Source: Szabonella sp046295215 (lineage in GTDB: Bacteria > Pseudomonadota > Alphaproteobacteria > Rhodobacterales > Rhodobacteraceae). Taken from it: a DNA stretch of 64,000 nt. Where the stretch lies: assembly GCA_046295215.1 (NCBI GenBank), contig JBKBNP010000012.1, positions 1-64,000 on the forward strand. The letters run 5' to 3'. The notes under the pieces are model-generated. The model ran no database searches. It was not told where the DNA came from and was given only the letters and a program-made list of their open reading frames with translations. Every line of letters starts with the position of its first letter. Position 1 is the first letter of the stretch. Position numbers and translations under genes: made by a program. Below, in pieces: positions 17,680 through 26,421 of the stretch.

Positions 17680-19152
17680 ATGACCTTTACGCTCGCCATT
17701 GTCGGCCGCCCCAATGTGGGCAAATCGACGCTGTTCAACCGTCTTGTCGGCCGCAAGCTGGCGCTGGTCGATGACCAGCCCGGGGTGACGCGCGACCTGC
17801 GCGAAGGCGATGCCAAGCTCTTTGACATGCGCTTCACCGTGATCGACACGGCGGGGCTGGAGGATGTGACCGATGACAGCCTTCAGGGCCGGATGCGGCG
17901 GCTGACGGAACGCGCGGTGGAACTGGCGGATGTGTGCCTGTTTGTGGTGGACGGGCGCACTGGGCTGACCGCGACGGATGAGGTCTTTGCCGACATCCTG
18001 CGGCGCAAGAATGCGCGTGTGATGGTCGCGGTGAACAAGGCCGAGGGCCGCGCGGGCGATGGCGGCGCGATCGAGGCCTGGAGCCTCGGCCTCGGTGAAC
18101 CCATCCGCATCTCCGCCGAACATGGCGAGGGGATGGACGACCTTTACCACGCGCTGCGCCCCCTGCGCGCGGAATTCGCCGAACGCGCCGAGGCGGATGC
18201 GCCGCTGGTCGATGTCGATGTTTCGGAAGAGGAAGCCGAGGAGGAGGCGGACCCGCTCGCCCACCGGCCCACGGATGCCAAGCCCTTGCAGATTGCGGTG
18301 ATTGGGCGGCCAAATGCCGGGAAATCGACGCTCATCAACAAGATCATCGGGCAGGAACGCCTGCTGACCGGTCCCGAGGCCGGGATCACGCGGGATGCGA
18401 TTTCGGTGAAATCCGACTGGATGGGCACGCCGATCCGCATTTTCGACACGGCGGGGATGCGCAAGAAGGCGCGGATTTCGGACAAGCTGGAAAAGCTGTC
18501 GGTGGCGGACGGGTTGCGCGCGGTGCGCTTTGCCGAGGTGGTCGTGGTCTTGCTGGATGTGGAGATCCCGTTTGAACAGCAGGATCTGCGCATCGCGGAT
18601 TTCGCGGAAACCGAAGGGCGCGCGGTCGTTTTGGCCGTGAACAAATGGGATCTGGAAGGCGAAAAGCAGGAAAAGCTGGCCGAATTGCGCGAGATGTTCG
18701 AGCGTCTGCTGCCGCAGTTGCGCGGTGCGCCGCTGGTTACGGTTTCGGCCAAGACGGGGCGGGGGCTCGACCGGCTCAACGCCGCGATCCTGCGCGCGCA
18801 TGACATCTGGAACCGGCGCATCCCGACCGCGCGGCTGAACACCTGGCTTTCCGCCATGACCGAGGCGCATCCGCCGCCAGCCCCGGGCGGCAAGCGGATC
18901 AAGCTGCGCTACATGACGCAGGTCAAAACCCGGCCCCCCGGTTTCGTGGTGATGTGTTCGCATCCCGACCAGATGCAGGACAGCTACAAACGCTATCTGG
19001 TGAACGGGTTGCGTGACCATTTCGACATGCCGGGCACTCCGATCCGCATCACGCTGCGCGGGCAGGGCGACAAGAACCCGTTCAAGGACAAGAAATTCCA
19101 CACGCCGAGCCGGTTGCGCAAGCATCTGGGGCAGAAAAGCCCCAAACAGTAA
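17680..19152 (+). CDS. der: Ribosome biogenesis GTPase Der (EngA)
   Basis: A 490-residue protein with two tandem GTPase domains and a C-terminal KH-like domain, needed for 50S subunit maturation. P-loops are GRPNVGKS (9-16) and GRPNAGKS (209-216). Switch and G4 motifs DTAG, NKAE, DTAG and NKWD follow in order. An acidic linker (about 180-192, SEEEAEEEA) separates the two domains. The KH-like part ends in GTPIRITLRGQGDKNPFKDK. ATG 17680 has GGAGG upstream. It is downstream of bamB with a 58-bp gap and converges on the MCE operon with 9 bp between stops. Confidence 0.97.
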   Translation: MTFTLAIVGRPNVGKSTLFNRLVGRKLALVDDQPGVTRDLREGDAKLFDMRFTVIDTAGLEDVTDDSLQGRMRRLTERAVELADVCLFVVDGRTGLTATDEVFADILRRKNARVMVAVNKAEGRAGDGGAIEAWSLGLGEPIRISAEHGEGMDDLYHALRPLRAEFAERAEADAPLVDVDVSEEEAEEEADPLAHRPTDAKPLQIAVIGRPNAGKSTLINKIIGQERLLTGPEAGITRDAISVKSDWMGTPIRIFDTAGMRKKARISDKLEKLSVADGLRAVRFAEVVVVLLDVEIPFEQQDLRIADFAETEGRAVVLAVNKWDLEGEKQEKLAELREMFERLLPQLRGAPLVTVSAKTGRGLDRLNAAILRAHDIWNRRIPTARLNTWLSAMTEAHPPPAPGGKRIKLRYMTQVKTRPPGFVVMCSHPDQMQDSYKRYLVNGLRDHFDMPGTPIRITLRGQGDKNPFKDKKFHTPSRLRKHLGQKSPKQ

Positions 19153-19161
19153 GGGCAGGGG

Positions 19162-19788
19162 TCAGCGCACCCCTGCGCCGACCGCCCCAAGCACCCAAGT
19201 CGACAGGTCGCGCAGCATCGACTGCGTGGCGGTATTGAACCCTTCCACAAGGTCGATCGTTTCGGTCGTGGCCGACACGCCGGCTGCGTTGAAGGTGCGG
19301 GTTGCCACCACGGCCGCATCGCTTTCGCGCACCAGACGCGCCGTCAACCGCACGCGGATCATGGCGCCGGGGCCGTCAGGCTGTGCCTCGGCCTGCAGAT
19401 CCGTGAGTTCGGACACCAGCACGAAATCCCCGAAGCTGCCGATGGGACGCCGCCCGACATAGCGGAAGGCATTGCTGTCCTCCAGCGTGCGCACGATCAG
19501 GGTTTGCAGCATCACCGGGGCCTCGGACGCCCATTGCCCGTCGGGCAGGTATTGCGCCTGAAGGGGTCGCGGGCGGATCATGATGCGTTCGGACATCAGC
19601 GCCCCGGGCGCGGTCGGCACCTCGACCACCATCTGCCGCGCAATGGTCCGGCGCGCCTGTGGCGCGTCGGCGGGGGCTGCGAGGTCGTAATTCTCCAGCG
19701 AGGTGGCTGCACCGCTGAGCGCCGAAATGGCGGCACAGCCCGGCAGAAGCGCCGCTGTGGCAAGGGAAATCAGGGTCAGACGGAGCAT
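19162..19788 (-). CDS. ABC-type transport auxiliary lipoprotein (PqiC/YmbA-like)
   Basis: A 208-residue lipoprotein: the signal ends in LLPGC (C18). The mature part has the ABC_trans_aux pattern: YDLAAPADAP, IARQMVVEVPTAPGALMSERIMIRP, a YLPDGQWASEAPVMLQTL block and a C-terminal helix NTATQSMLRDLSTWV. Such lipoproteins accompany MCE-domain transporters and are thought to anchor them to the outer membrane. It is the last gene of the mlaE-mlaF-mlaD unit, 27 bp after mlaD. The E. coli Mla operon instead has MlaC and MlaB here, so this operon resembles the MCE-plus-PqiC type. Confidence 0.82.
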   Translation of the reverse strand: MLRLTLISLATAALLPGCAAISALSGAATSLENYDLAAPADAPQARRTIARQMVVEVPTAPGALMSERIMIRPRPLQAQYLPDGQWASEAPVMLQTLIVRTLEDSNAFRYVGRRPIGSFGDFVLVSELTDLQAEAQPDGPGAMIRVRLTARLVRESDAAVVATRTFNAAGVSATTETIDLVEGFNTATQSMLRDLSTWVLGAVGAGVR

Positions 19789-19815
19789 GGCAGTGCCCTT
19801 TCTTCTATGGGGGCC

Positions 19816-21534
19816 TCAGCGGCGATAGGCGGGGGTGTTGCCCCCCAGAAAGAACCGCGCGGGGTCGCGCTGGATCTGGCGGGTCAACTGGTCGAGATTG
19901 TTGATGAGATCGCGGGTTTCGCGCGCCAGCCGCGAGAATTGCGGCAGCGCGGTGGTGGAGAAGTCGCGGATCGGCCCGCCGGAGGTGGTGACGGTGCGGG
20001 CCACATCCTCGAAGGCCAGGCGCGCGGCCTCGCTGGCGGCCTTGAGGTCGGCGGTCACGCCCGGAATGTCGGCGCTGACCTGCGCGATGGCCAGATCGAG
20101 GGCATTGATCGTGCGGCGCAGGTCGGTGGTGATGACGGCGACATCCTCGTTGATGATGCGGTCCGCGCCTTCAAAGGTGCGCTCGGCGGCCGACAGCGTG
20201 CGTTCGCCCACAGCAAGGGCCGAATTGATCGCGGCCAGCGTTTCATTGGCATCGGTAAAGGTGGCGGTGACAGCCGAAAGTGTGCGGCTGGCATCATCCA
20301 TCAGGTCATCGGCCTTGCCCGCCGCACCGGTCAGGCTTTCGCTGATCGCCGTCACGCTGCGCGAGGCGGTTTCAGTAGCGGCCCGGATGTCAGCCACCAA
20401 CAGGGGCAGGTCCGTATTGGCCGCCTCGGAAATCGGCTTGAGGGCCGCGCGCGCCTCGGCAACCAGTTCCGCGCCATCAACAGTAACAAGCAGATCAAAG
20501 TTTTCAGCCGCGCGATCCATGGTTTCCAGCGTGGCGGACAGTTCCTCGATCAGGGCATCCGTCGCCTTGATGGTGGCTTCGGCCTCGGTCAGACGGGCGG
20601 TGGCAACCTGACCGGTTTCGCGGAATTCGGCCAGCATCGCGGTGGCCTCGGTGCTGATGGCCGCCATCTGGGCGCGCAACTCGTCCAGACCTGCGTTGAG
20701 CCTGTCAGCGCTGAGCTTCATGTCCTCGTTGATGAACAGATCCGCGCTGCGCAGCGTGGTCGCGGCCTGTGCGAACGCCTCGGACCCGGTGGTCATCGTC
20801 GTGCGGGCAGCCTGCGCCAGAACACCGATTTCCTGCACCGTGTCATTGGCGGTCGCAAACAGGGTTTCGGCCTTGGCGGTCAGCCCTTCGAGCATGACGT
20901 TGAAGTTGGAGATCTCGATGGCAAAACCGGAAATCGCGGAAGCGACAACCGTGAAATCGTCCAGCGACTGCGCGAAGCCTTCGGAGGCGCTTTCGAGATT
21001 GGCGAGGATATTGTCGACCCGCTGCACGTTTTCTGAACTGAGCAGGTCGGAAATGTCGCGCACCACGCGCAGCACCTCCTCCAGCAATTCGGGCGCATCC
21101 TCGGTCAGGCTTTGCAGCATCGAGCGGCCAGCCTCTATCTGCGGGATTTCGTTGCTGCCGGGCGTGCGCAGCAGGGGGTCGGTGTTTTCGCCCGCACTGA
21201 TGCCGACATAGGAAACGCCCGTCACACCCTGCGATTCGATGGTGGCGACCGAGGAGGTGCGCACCGGCACATCGGCCCGCACCTCGATGCGCACCAGAAC
21301 GGTGCCGTCCTGATCGGGGGAAAGCCGCACATCAACGACCTGACCCACCGGCAGCCCCGCAAAGCGCACATCGGAGGCGCGGGCAAGGCCGGAGACAGAG
21401 GTGAAGCGCACATCATAATAGGCGAACTGGCGGTCAAGCTCGACCCGTGCGAACCACAGGAAGAACGCAAGGATGCCCACGAAACCGGCAAGTGTGAAGG
21501 CGCCAATCAGAATATAATTCGCTCTGGTTTCCAT
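19816..21534 (-). CDS. mlaD: MCE/MlaD family lipid-transport protein
   Basis: A 572-residue protein anchored by one N-terminal transmembrane helix (about 7-28, YILIGAFTLAGFVGILAFFLW). One MCE domain follows at about 38-115 (VRFTSVSGLARASDVRFAGL, VGQVVDVRLSP, ESQGVTGVSYVGIS). The remaining 430 residues are helical and rich in Ala/Thr/Glu with heptad-like spacing, predicted to form a long coiled coil. MCE proteins form hexameric rings or tubes in the periplasm that carry phospholipids between membranes. E. coli MlaD is only 183 residues; the long helical tail resembles the mycobacterial and LetB-distal types. The start is 3 bp after the mlaF stop. Confidence 0.9.
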   Translation of the reverse strand: METRANYILIGAFTLAGFVGILAFFLWFARVELDRQFAYYDVRFTSVSGLARASDVRFAGLPVGQVVDVRLSPDQDGTVLVRIEVRADVPVRTSSVATIESQGVTGVSYVGISAGENTDPLLRTPGSNEIPQIEAGRSMLQSLTEDAPELLEEVLRVVRDISDLLSSENVQRVDNILANLESASEGFAQSLDDFTVVASAISGFAIEISNFNVMLEGLTAKAETLFATANDTVQEIGVLAQAARTTMTTGSEAFAQAATTLRSADLFINEDMKLSADRLNAGLDELRAQMAAISTEATAMLAEFRETGQVATARLTEAEATIKATDALIEELSATLETMDRAAENFDLLVTVDGAELVAEARAALKPISEAANTDLPLLVADIRAATETASRSVTAISESLTGAAGKADDLMDDASRTLSAVTATFTDANETLAAINSALAVGERTLSAAERTFEGADRIINEDVAVITTDLRRTINALDLAIAQVSADIPGVTADLKAASEAARLAFEDVARTVTTSGGPIRDFSTTALPQFSRLARETRDLINNLDQLTRQIQRDPARFFLGGNTPAYRR

Positions 21535-21537
21535 GGC

Positions 21538-22335
21538 TTATCCTGCGTCCTTCATGTCTTTTGCGGTCAGCGCGGCTCGCGCGCGCGGTCCGTGGAAATA
21601 ATCGTGAACCCAAGGATTGTCGACTTCGAGCATCTCTTCCATCGTGCCGGTCACCAGAACCTTCCTTTCCGACAGCACCGCGATGCGGTCACAGATCGCA
21701 TGCAGCGTGTCGAGGTCATGGGTGACAAGAAAGACCGTCAATCCCATCGTATCACTGAGCTGGCGGATCAGCGTGTCGAAATCCGCCGCCCCGATCGGGT
21801 CCAGCCCTGCGGTCGGTTCGTCAAGGAACACGATTTCCGGGTCCAGCGCCAGCGCGCGTGCAAGACCCGCCCGTTTGCGCATCCCCCCCGAAAGCTCTGA
21901 CGGGTATTTGTCGCCCGCAAGCCAGGGCAGGCCGGACAGCGAGATCTTGAGGTCGGCCATGGCGCGGCGCAGCGCGGGGTCCAGCCCCTCGACGGCGCGC
22001 ATCGGCACCTCGACATTCTCGCGCACATTGAGCGAGGAAAAAAGCGCCCCGTCCTGGAACATCACGCCCCAGCGGCGTTCGAGCGCGGTGCGTTCCTCCT
22101 CGGATGCGGTGCGGACATTGGTGCCCAGAACCTCGATCTCGCCTGCGGCGGGGCGTTGCAATCCGGCGATGGAGCGCAACAGGACCGATTTCCCGGTGCC
22201 CGACCCGCCGACAACGCCAAGGATCTCGCCCCGGTAGACATCGAGATCGAGCCCGTCATGCACGACATGGGTGCCGAACTGGTTGCGGATGCCTCGCAGG
22301 CGGATCACCACATCCTTTTTTTTCTCGCCGGTCAT
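21538..22335 (-). CDS. mlaF: MlaF-type ABC transporter ATP-binding protein
   Basis: A 265-residue ABC ATPase that powers lipid transport through the MCE permease. Walker A is GGSGTGKS (43-50), the signature is LSGGMRKR (148-155), Walker B is EIVFLDEPTAGLDP (167-180), and the H-loop is VTHDLDT. The GMRKR signature and FQDGALFSSLNV Q-loop are characteristic of MlaF. It overlaps the permease gene by 4 bases upstream and lies 3 bp from mlaD downstream, so all three are translationally coupled. Confidence 0.93.
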   Translation of the reverse strand: MTGEKKKDVVIRLRGIRNQFGTHVVHDGLDLDVYRGEILGVVGGSGTGKSVLLRSIAGLQRPAAGEIEVLGTNVRTASEEERTALERRWGVMFQDGALFSSLNVRENVEVPMRAVEGLDPALRRAMADLKISLSGLPWLAGDKYPSELSGGMRKRAGLARALALDPEIVFLDEPTAGLDPIGAADFDTLIRQLSDTMGLTVFLVTHDLDTLHAICDRIAVLSERKVLVTGTMEEMLEVDNPWVHDYFHGPRARAALTAKDMKDAG

Positions 22336-23498
22336 AGCCCCACCTGCGCGAAGAAAATGGAAAACATCGCATCGGCCACGATCACCGAAAAGATCGCGGT
22401 GACCACGGCGGCCGAGGTTTTCTGGCCCAGCGATTCGGCGTTGGAGCCGACCTGCATCCCGGCATGGCAGCCGACAATGCCGATGATGATGGCAAAGACC
22501 GGGGCCTTGACCATGCCGACGATAAGATGGGAAATATCCGTCCCCTCGATCAGGCGCGAGCGGAACATGGCGGGTGAAATCCCAAGCTCCACCCAGGCCA
22601 TGATCGCCCCGCCGATCAGCCCGGAGGCATTGGCGATCAACCCCAGGATCGGCAGCATCAGCAAGAGCGCCAGGACCCGTGGCAGGATCAGCGCAGCGGC
22701 GGGATCAATGCCGAGCGTGCGCATGGCGTCGATCTCCTCGCGCATCTTCATCGAGCCGATGGCGGCGGTGAAGGCCGAGGCCGTGCGCCCCGCCACGATG
22801 ATCGCGGTCAGAAGGATACCAAGCTCGCGCAGGATCGACACGGCGATGAGGTCCACCACGAACACCTCCGCCCCGAACTGGCGCAACTGCGTGGAGCCCT
22901 GAAAGGCCAGAACAACCCCGATCAGGAAGGACATCAGGGCAACAATGGGGACGGCCTTCAGTCCAACCTCCTGACAGTGATGCACAAGTGCTGTCAGGCG
23001 GAATTCGGACGGGTGCAGAAAGCTGCGCGCCAGCCGCGCCAGAAAGAGGCCGAGATAGGCCAGCAGATCGCCCAGAAAGAAAACCGCCGATGTGACGGCG
23101 CGGCCGACCGATTCCAGCCGGTCGGCAAGCCCGGTGCGGGGGGCGGGCGCTGCGTCGGGCTTGGGCATGGCCTCGCGCACGGTGTCGATCAGGGCGGTTA
23201 TGTCGGCATCGGCGCCGGTGAGCGAGAAATTGTGGCCCGCCTCTGCGGCACTTTTTTCGGCCGTCGCCAGCGCCCAGGCCGCCCCGGTATCGAGCCGCGT
23301 GACGTCCGAGAGATCAACCTCCAGCGCGCCATTCGCCACGGCGGAGGACAGCGCCGCGTGCAGGGCCGTCAGATCGGCCAGCCCGAAGCGCCCCGCGAGC
23401 CGGAGCCGCTGGCCATCCTCCATCCGGATCGTTGCGGGGGCGGTTTGAATGGGCAAGGGTTTGATTGGTCCAAGGAAACTGAAGGCGCTGATTAACAT
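22332..23498 (-). CDS. mlaE: MlaE-type ABC permease with fused N-terminal STAS domain
   Basis: A 388-residue protein. Residues about 20-105 form a STAS domain (EVDLSDVTRLDTGAAWALAT), the equivalent of separate MlaB. About 140-388 is the MlaE permease, with FQGSTQLRQFGAEVFVVDLI, the coupling-helix region GRTASAFTAAIGSMKMREEI, and GCHAGMQVGSNAESLGQ. E. coli MlaE is about 260 residues, so the fusion replaces mlaB. ATG 23498 has AGGTGG upstream; a TTG further upstream is less likely. First gene of the operon mlaE-mlaF-mlaD-lipoprotein, divergent from proA across 109 bp. Confidence 0.9.
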   Translation of the reverse strand: MLISAFSFLGPIKPLPIQTAPATIRMEDGQRLRLAGRFGLADLTALHAALSSAVANGALEVDLSDVTRLDTGAAWALATAEKSAAEAGHNFSLTGADADITALIDTVREAMPKPDAAPAPRTGLADRLESVGRAVTSAVFFLGDLLAYLGLFLARLARSFLHPSEFRLTALVHHCQEVGLKAVPIVALMSFLIGVVLAFQGSTQLRQFGAEVFVVDLIAVSILRELGILLTAIIVAGRTASAFTAAIGSMKMREEIDAMRTLGIDPAAALILPRVLALLLMLPILGLIANASGLIGGAIMAWVELGISPAMFRSRLIEGTDISHLIVGMVKAPVFAIIIGIVGCHAGMQVGSNAESLGQKTSAAVVTAIFSVIVADAMFSIFFAQVGL

Positions 23499-23607
23499 GC
23501 CACCTGTTCGGGGCCAAGGTGGAAGCCCGGTCCGTGCGCCTGCCATTGTTGCACGATATTTCAAAAGGCCCTAGACCGGCATCTGGTTCCCCTGCGAGGC
23601 GACAAAA

Positions 23608-24882
23608 ATGGACGGACAGAAGGTGCCCGAGGATTCGGCAATGATGATGGCAGAGATCGGCGCGCGCGCGAAGGCGGCGGCAGCGGAACTGGCCTTCGCG
23701 CCGGCGGCGGCAAAGGAAGCGGCGCTCATGGCGGCTGCCGAGGCGCTGGAAGGGTCTGCTGAACAGGTTTTGTCGGCCAATGCGCGTGATCTGGCGGAGG
23801 CGGAGGCCAAGGGCCTGACGGCGGCGATGCTCGACCGGCTGCGGCTGGAAGCGGGCCGGATTGCAGGCATCGCAGCGGGGTTGCGGGCCGTTGCGGCACA
23901 GGCTGATCCGGTGGGGCAGGTGATGGCGGAATGGGACCGGCCGACGGGTCTGCATATCCAGCGGGTGCGCACGCCCTTGGGCGTGGTCGGCGTGATCTAT
24001 GAATCGCGGCCCAATGTGACGGCGGATGCCGGCGCGCTCTGCCTCAAGGCGGGCAATGCGGTGATCCTGCGTGGCGGGTCGGAGAGTTTCCATTCCTCGC
24101 AGGCCATTCATGCCGCGATGGTCGCGGGGCTGCGGGCGGCGGGACTGCCGGAAGATGCAATCCAGATGGTGCAGACGCGCGACCGTGCGATGGTCGGCGC
24201 GATGCTGCGCGCGGTGGAATTCATCGACGTGATCGTGCCAAGGGGCGGCAAGGGGCTGGTGGGCCTTGTGCAGGCCGAGGCGCGGGTGCCGGTCTTTGCG
24301 CATCTCGAAGGCATCTGCCATGTCTATGCCGATGGGGCCGCCGATCTGGCCAAGGCGCGGGCGGTGGTTCTGAACGCCAAGACGCGGCGCACCGGTATTT
24401 GTGGCGCGGCGGAATGTCTGCTGATCGACCGCGCGTTTTATGCGGCGCATGGCGCGGTTCTGATCGAGGATCTGCTGGCTGCAGGGGTCGAGGTGCGGGC
24501 CGAGGGGGAGCTTTCCATGATCCCCGGAACCGTGGCGGCCCGGCCCGAGGATTTCGGGCAGGAATTTCTGGACATGATCATCGCGGCGAAACTGGTGGAT
24601 GGGGTGGACGGCGCGATTGCCCATATCCGGCGTTACGGGTCCAGCCATACCGAATCCATCCTGACCGAGGATGACGCGACGGCGGCGCGGTTCTTCCAGC
24701 GGCTCGACTCGGCAATCCTGATGCGCAATGCCTCCACCCAGTTTGCCGATGGCGGCGAGTTCGGGATGGGCGCGGAGATTGGCATCGCGACCGGCAAGAT
24801 GCACGCGCGGGGCCCGGTCGGGGCGGAGCAGTTGACGAGCTTCAAATATCTGGTGACGGGGGATGGGACTTGTCGGCGGTAA
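23608..24882 (+). CDS. proA: Gamma-glutamyl phosphate reductase
   Basis: A 424-residue NADPH-dependent aldehyde-dehydrogenase-superfamily enzyme that reduces gamma-glutamyl phosphate to glutamate semialdehyde in proline synthesis. Diagnostic stretches are PLGVVGVIYESRPNVTADA, LKAGNAVILRGGSES, the active-site NAKTRRTGICGAAE with the catalytic Cys, and the C-terminal TGKMHARGPVGAEQLTSFKY. Length is typical. The start at 23608 has GAGG 8 bases upstream. It is alone: proB is not next to it in this window, although it often precedes proA in this family. Confidence 0.96.
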   Translation: MDGQKVPEDSAMMMAEIGARAKAAAAELAFAPAAAKEAALMAAAEALEGSAEQVLSANARDLAEAEAKGLTAAMLDRLRLEAGRIAGIAAGLRAVAAQADPVGQVMAEWDRPTGLHIQRVRTPLGVVGVIYESRPNVTADAGALCLKAGNAVILRGGSESFHSSQAIHAAMVAGLRAAGLPEDAIQMVQTRDRAMVGAMLRAVEFIDVIVPRGGKGLVGLVQAEARVPVFAHLEGICHVYADGAADLAKARAVVLNAKTRRTGICGAAECLLIDRAFYAAHGAVLIEDLLAAGVEVRAEGELSMIPGTVAARPEDFGQEFLDMIIAAKLVDGVDGAIAHIRRYGSSHTESILTEDDATAARFFQRLDSAILMRNASTQFADGGEFGMGAEIGIATGKMHARGPVGAEQLTSFKYLVTGDGTCRR

Positions 24883-24930
24883 GGGCCGCTTTGCGGGACG
24901 GAGTCGCCGTTAGACCAGAGCCGACAGCCC

Positions 24931-25323
24931 TCAATCATCCGCAGCGTAATGGACAGCTTGCAGCTTGTTACCGTCAGGATCGCGAACATATGCAGAGTAG
25001 TAATTATCGCCGTAATGCGGCCTCGGACCCGGTTTTCCCGCACAGCTTCCACCCATACGAAGTGCAGTTTCGTGGAAGTTGTGAACAGCCTCCTTCGTAT
25101 CCGCGACAAAGGCGATATGGGTGCCGTTCCCCCATGTGGCAGGACGGCCATCTTCCGGGGGATAAAGATAAATCGTCGGCATTCCTCCTTTCTCATAAGC
25201 TGGCGGTTTGCCCAGGGGCTTGGGCAAACGCTCAAAGCCAAGAACGCCAAGAACCTTGTAATAGAAGCGACCGGCACGTTCCGTGTCATTGGTCCCGAGC
25301 GTGATATGGCTGATGATCGGCAT
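24931..25323 (-). CDS. VOC (glyoxalase/bleomycin-resistance) family protein
   Basis: A 130-residue vicinal-oxygen-chelate protein with paired beta-alpha-beta modules: MPIISHITLGTNDTERAGRF at the N-terminus and YYSAYVRDPDGNKLQAVHY at the C-terminus, with a middle GNGTHIAFVADTKEAVHNF. The usual metal positions (H6 near the start, H in GTHIAF) are present, while the final site has Q instead of the common Glu (NKLQAVH). The function is unknown; such genes range from dioxygenases to resistance proteins. ATG 25323 has GAGGT upstream. Base composition is lower in GC (about 48% in 24961-25020 versus 65% in part of proA) and GGA/AAA/TAT codons are used freely, suggesting recent acquisition. Confidence 0.8.
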   Translation of the reverse strand: MPIISHITLGTNDTERAGRFYYKVLGVLGFERLPKPLGKPPAYEKGGMPTIYLYPPEDGRPATWGNGTHIAFVADTKEAVHNFHETALRMGGSCAGKPGPRPHYGDNYYSAYVRDPDGNKLQAVHYAADD

Positions 25324-25437
25324 GGTTACCTCTCTGCATTTTGCGGCGAGAATAAAGCATGAACATGCGGCCGCCAACACTTTTCGAACCGGCAACCGCC
25401 GACTGTCTGTTTAGGGCTCTTACCTTCACCCCCCCCC

Positions 25438-26037
25438 TCAAATCACCATCCTGATCTCCGTCTCACGCAATTCGACCGCAATACGCCGCCGCTGGCGGGT
25501 GATTTCCTCGCCCAGAAGGGCGAAATGCACCAGTGCGGGGGTCAGTACCTCGCCCCGTCCGGGGGAGGAGAGCAATTCCCAGACCTCGGGCACGATCTTC
25601 ATCCGTGCCGCCTGACCGATGACTGTGAGCCGGTTGCCTTCGCTGGTGAGGGTGACCTTGCCGCCGTAAGCCATGGCGGTTTCGAGGCAGAGAAAGGCCA
25701 GAAAGCCGAGTTTCGCATCCTGTCGCGTCATGTCCTGCGCGATCTGCCAGTCAATCGAGAGCCGGGAGCCAGGTGCGAGATCCGCGAGGATCGAGAGGAT
25801 CTCGGACCGCCCGATGCGCTGGTCCGGCGAGGATTGGCCAAAGGCCACGCGGAAAAACCGGATGCGCGCATTGGCCGAGGCCACGCTTTCGGAAATCAGC
25901 GCAATCTCTGGCCCCGTCGTGCTGCCACCCTCCATCATCAGCAATTCCACCCCATTGCCGATGGCCCCGATCGGGCTGATAAGGTCATGGCAGATGCGCG
26001 ACCCCAGAAGGGCGGTCAGATCGGGACGGTCGGACAT
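25438..26037 (-). CDS. chpT: ChpT-like histidine phosphotransferase
   Basis: A 199-residue protein resembling Caulobacter ChpT, which moves phosphate from the CckA kinase to CtrA and CpdR in the cell-cycle (or, in Rhodobacteraceae, motility and gene-transfer-agent) phosphorelay. The phosphorylatable histidine is H17 in the DHp-type helix SRICHDLISPIGAIGNGVEL. The C-terminal half is a degenerate HATPase fold (FLCLETAMAYGGKVTLTSEG) without ATP-binding N-box, as in ChpT. ATG 26037 has AGGAG upstream. It is divergent from a DUF3553 gene with 27 bp between starts; its usual partners cckA and ctrA are not in the window. Confidence 0.85.
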   Translation of the reverse strand: MSDRPDLTALLGSRICHDLISPIGAIGNGVELLMMEGGSTTGPEIALISESVASANARIRFFRVAFGQSSPDQRIGRSEILSILADLAPGSRLSIDWQIAQDMTRQDAKLGFLAFLCLETAMAYGGKVTLTSEGNRLTVIGQAARMKIVPEVWELLSSPGRGEVLTPALVHFALLGEEITRQRRRIAVELRETEIRMVI

Positions 26038-26064
26038 GGGATGCTCCTGCGGAAAGGTGGACAG

Positions 26065-26250
26065 ATGAACGCGATACTCGAACCCGGCATGTTCGTCCGG
26101 CATCCCGGCGAAGCCGACTGGGGACTGGGACAGGTGCAGTCGAGCATCGGCCCGCGCGTTACCGTAAATTTCGAGAATCGCGGCAAGGTGACGATCGACA
26201 GCCGCCGGATCACACTCATGCGCGTGTATGACCCGAACGCCTCAACCTAG
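26065..26250 (+). CDS. DUF3553 small protein
   Basis: A 61-residue protein, nearly all one small beta-rich domain (MNAILEPGMFVRHPGEADWG, GLGQVQSSIGPRVTVNFENR, GKVTIDSRRITLMRV). DUF3553 proteins are common in alphaproteobacteria, about 60 residues long, and have no known function; a related CarD/RapA-like SH3 segment with WGxGxV is seen in UvrD-type helicase tails and in RNA-polymerase binding domains, which hints at a nucleic-acid or polymerase contact (inference). The start at 26065 has AGGTGG. It is divergent from chpT. Confidence 0.85.
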   Translation: MNAILEPGMFVRHPGEADWGLGQVQSSIGPRVTVNFENRGKVTIDSRRITLMRVYDPNAST

Positions 26251-26421
26251 GGACGTTTTGCGCCCGATTTCAACGGGTAATCCGCGCAAGGCCGGAAGGC
26301 AGGCGCAGTTCGCGGGCAAGAGTTGCATTCGCGTCGCGTCCTTTCTAGAACGGCCCGGCCTTGTGGGGCTGGCGGGGGGCTGGTCCGGTCGGGGAATCAG
26401 CAGGGAAACGGGGGCGGTGCG

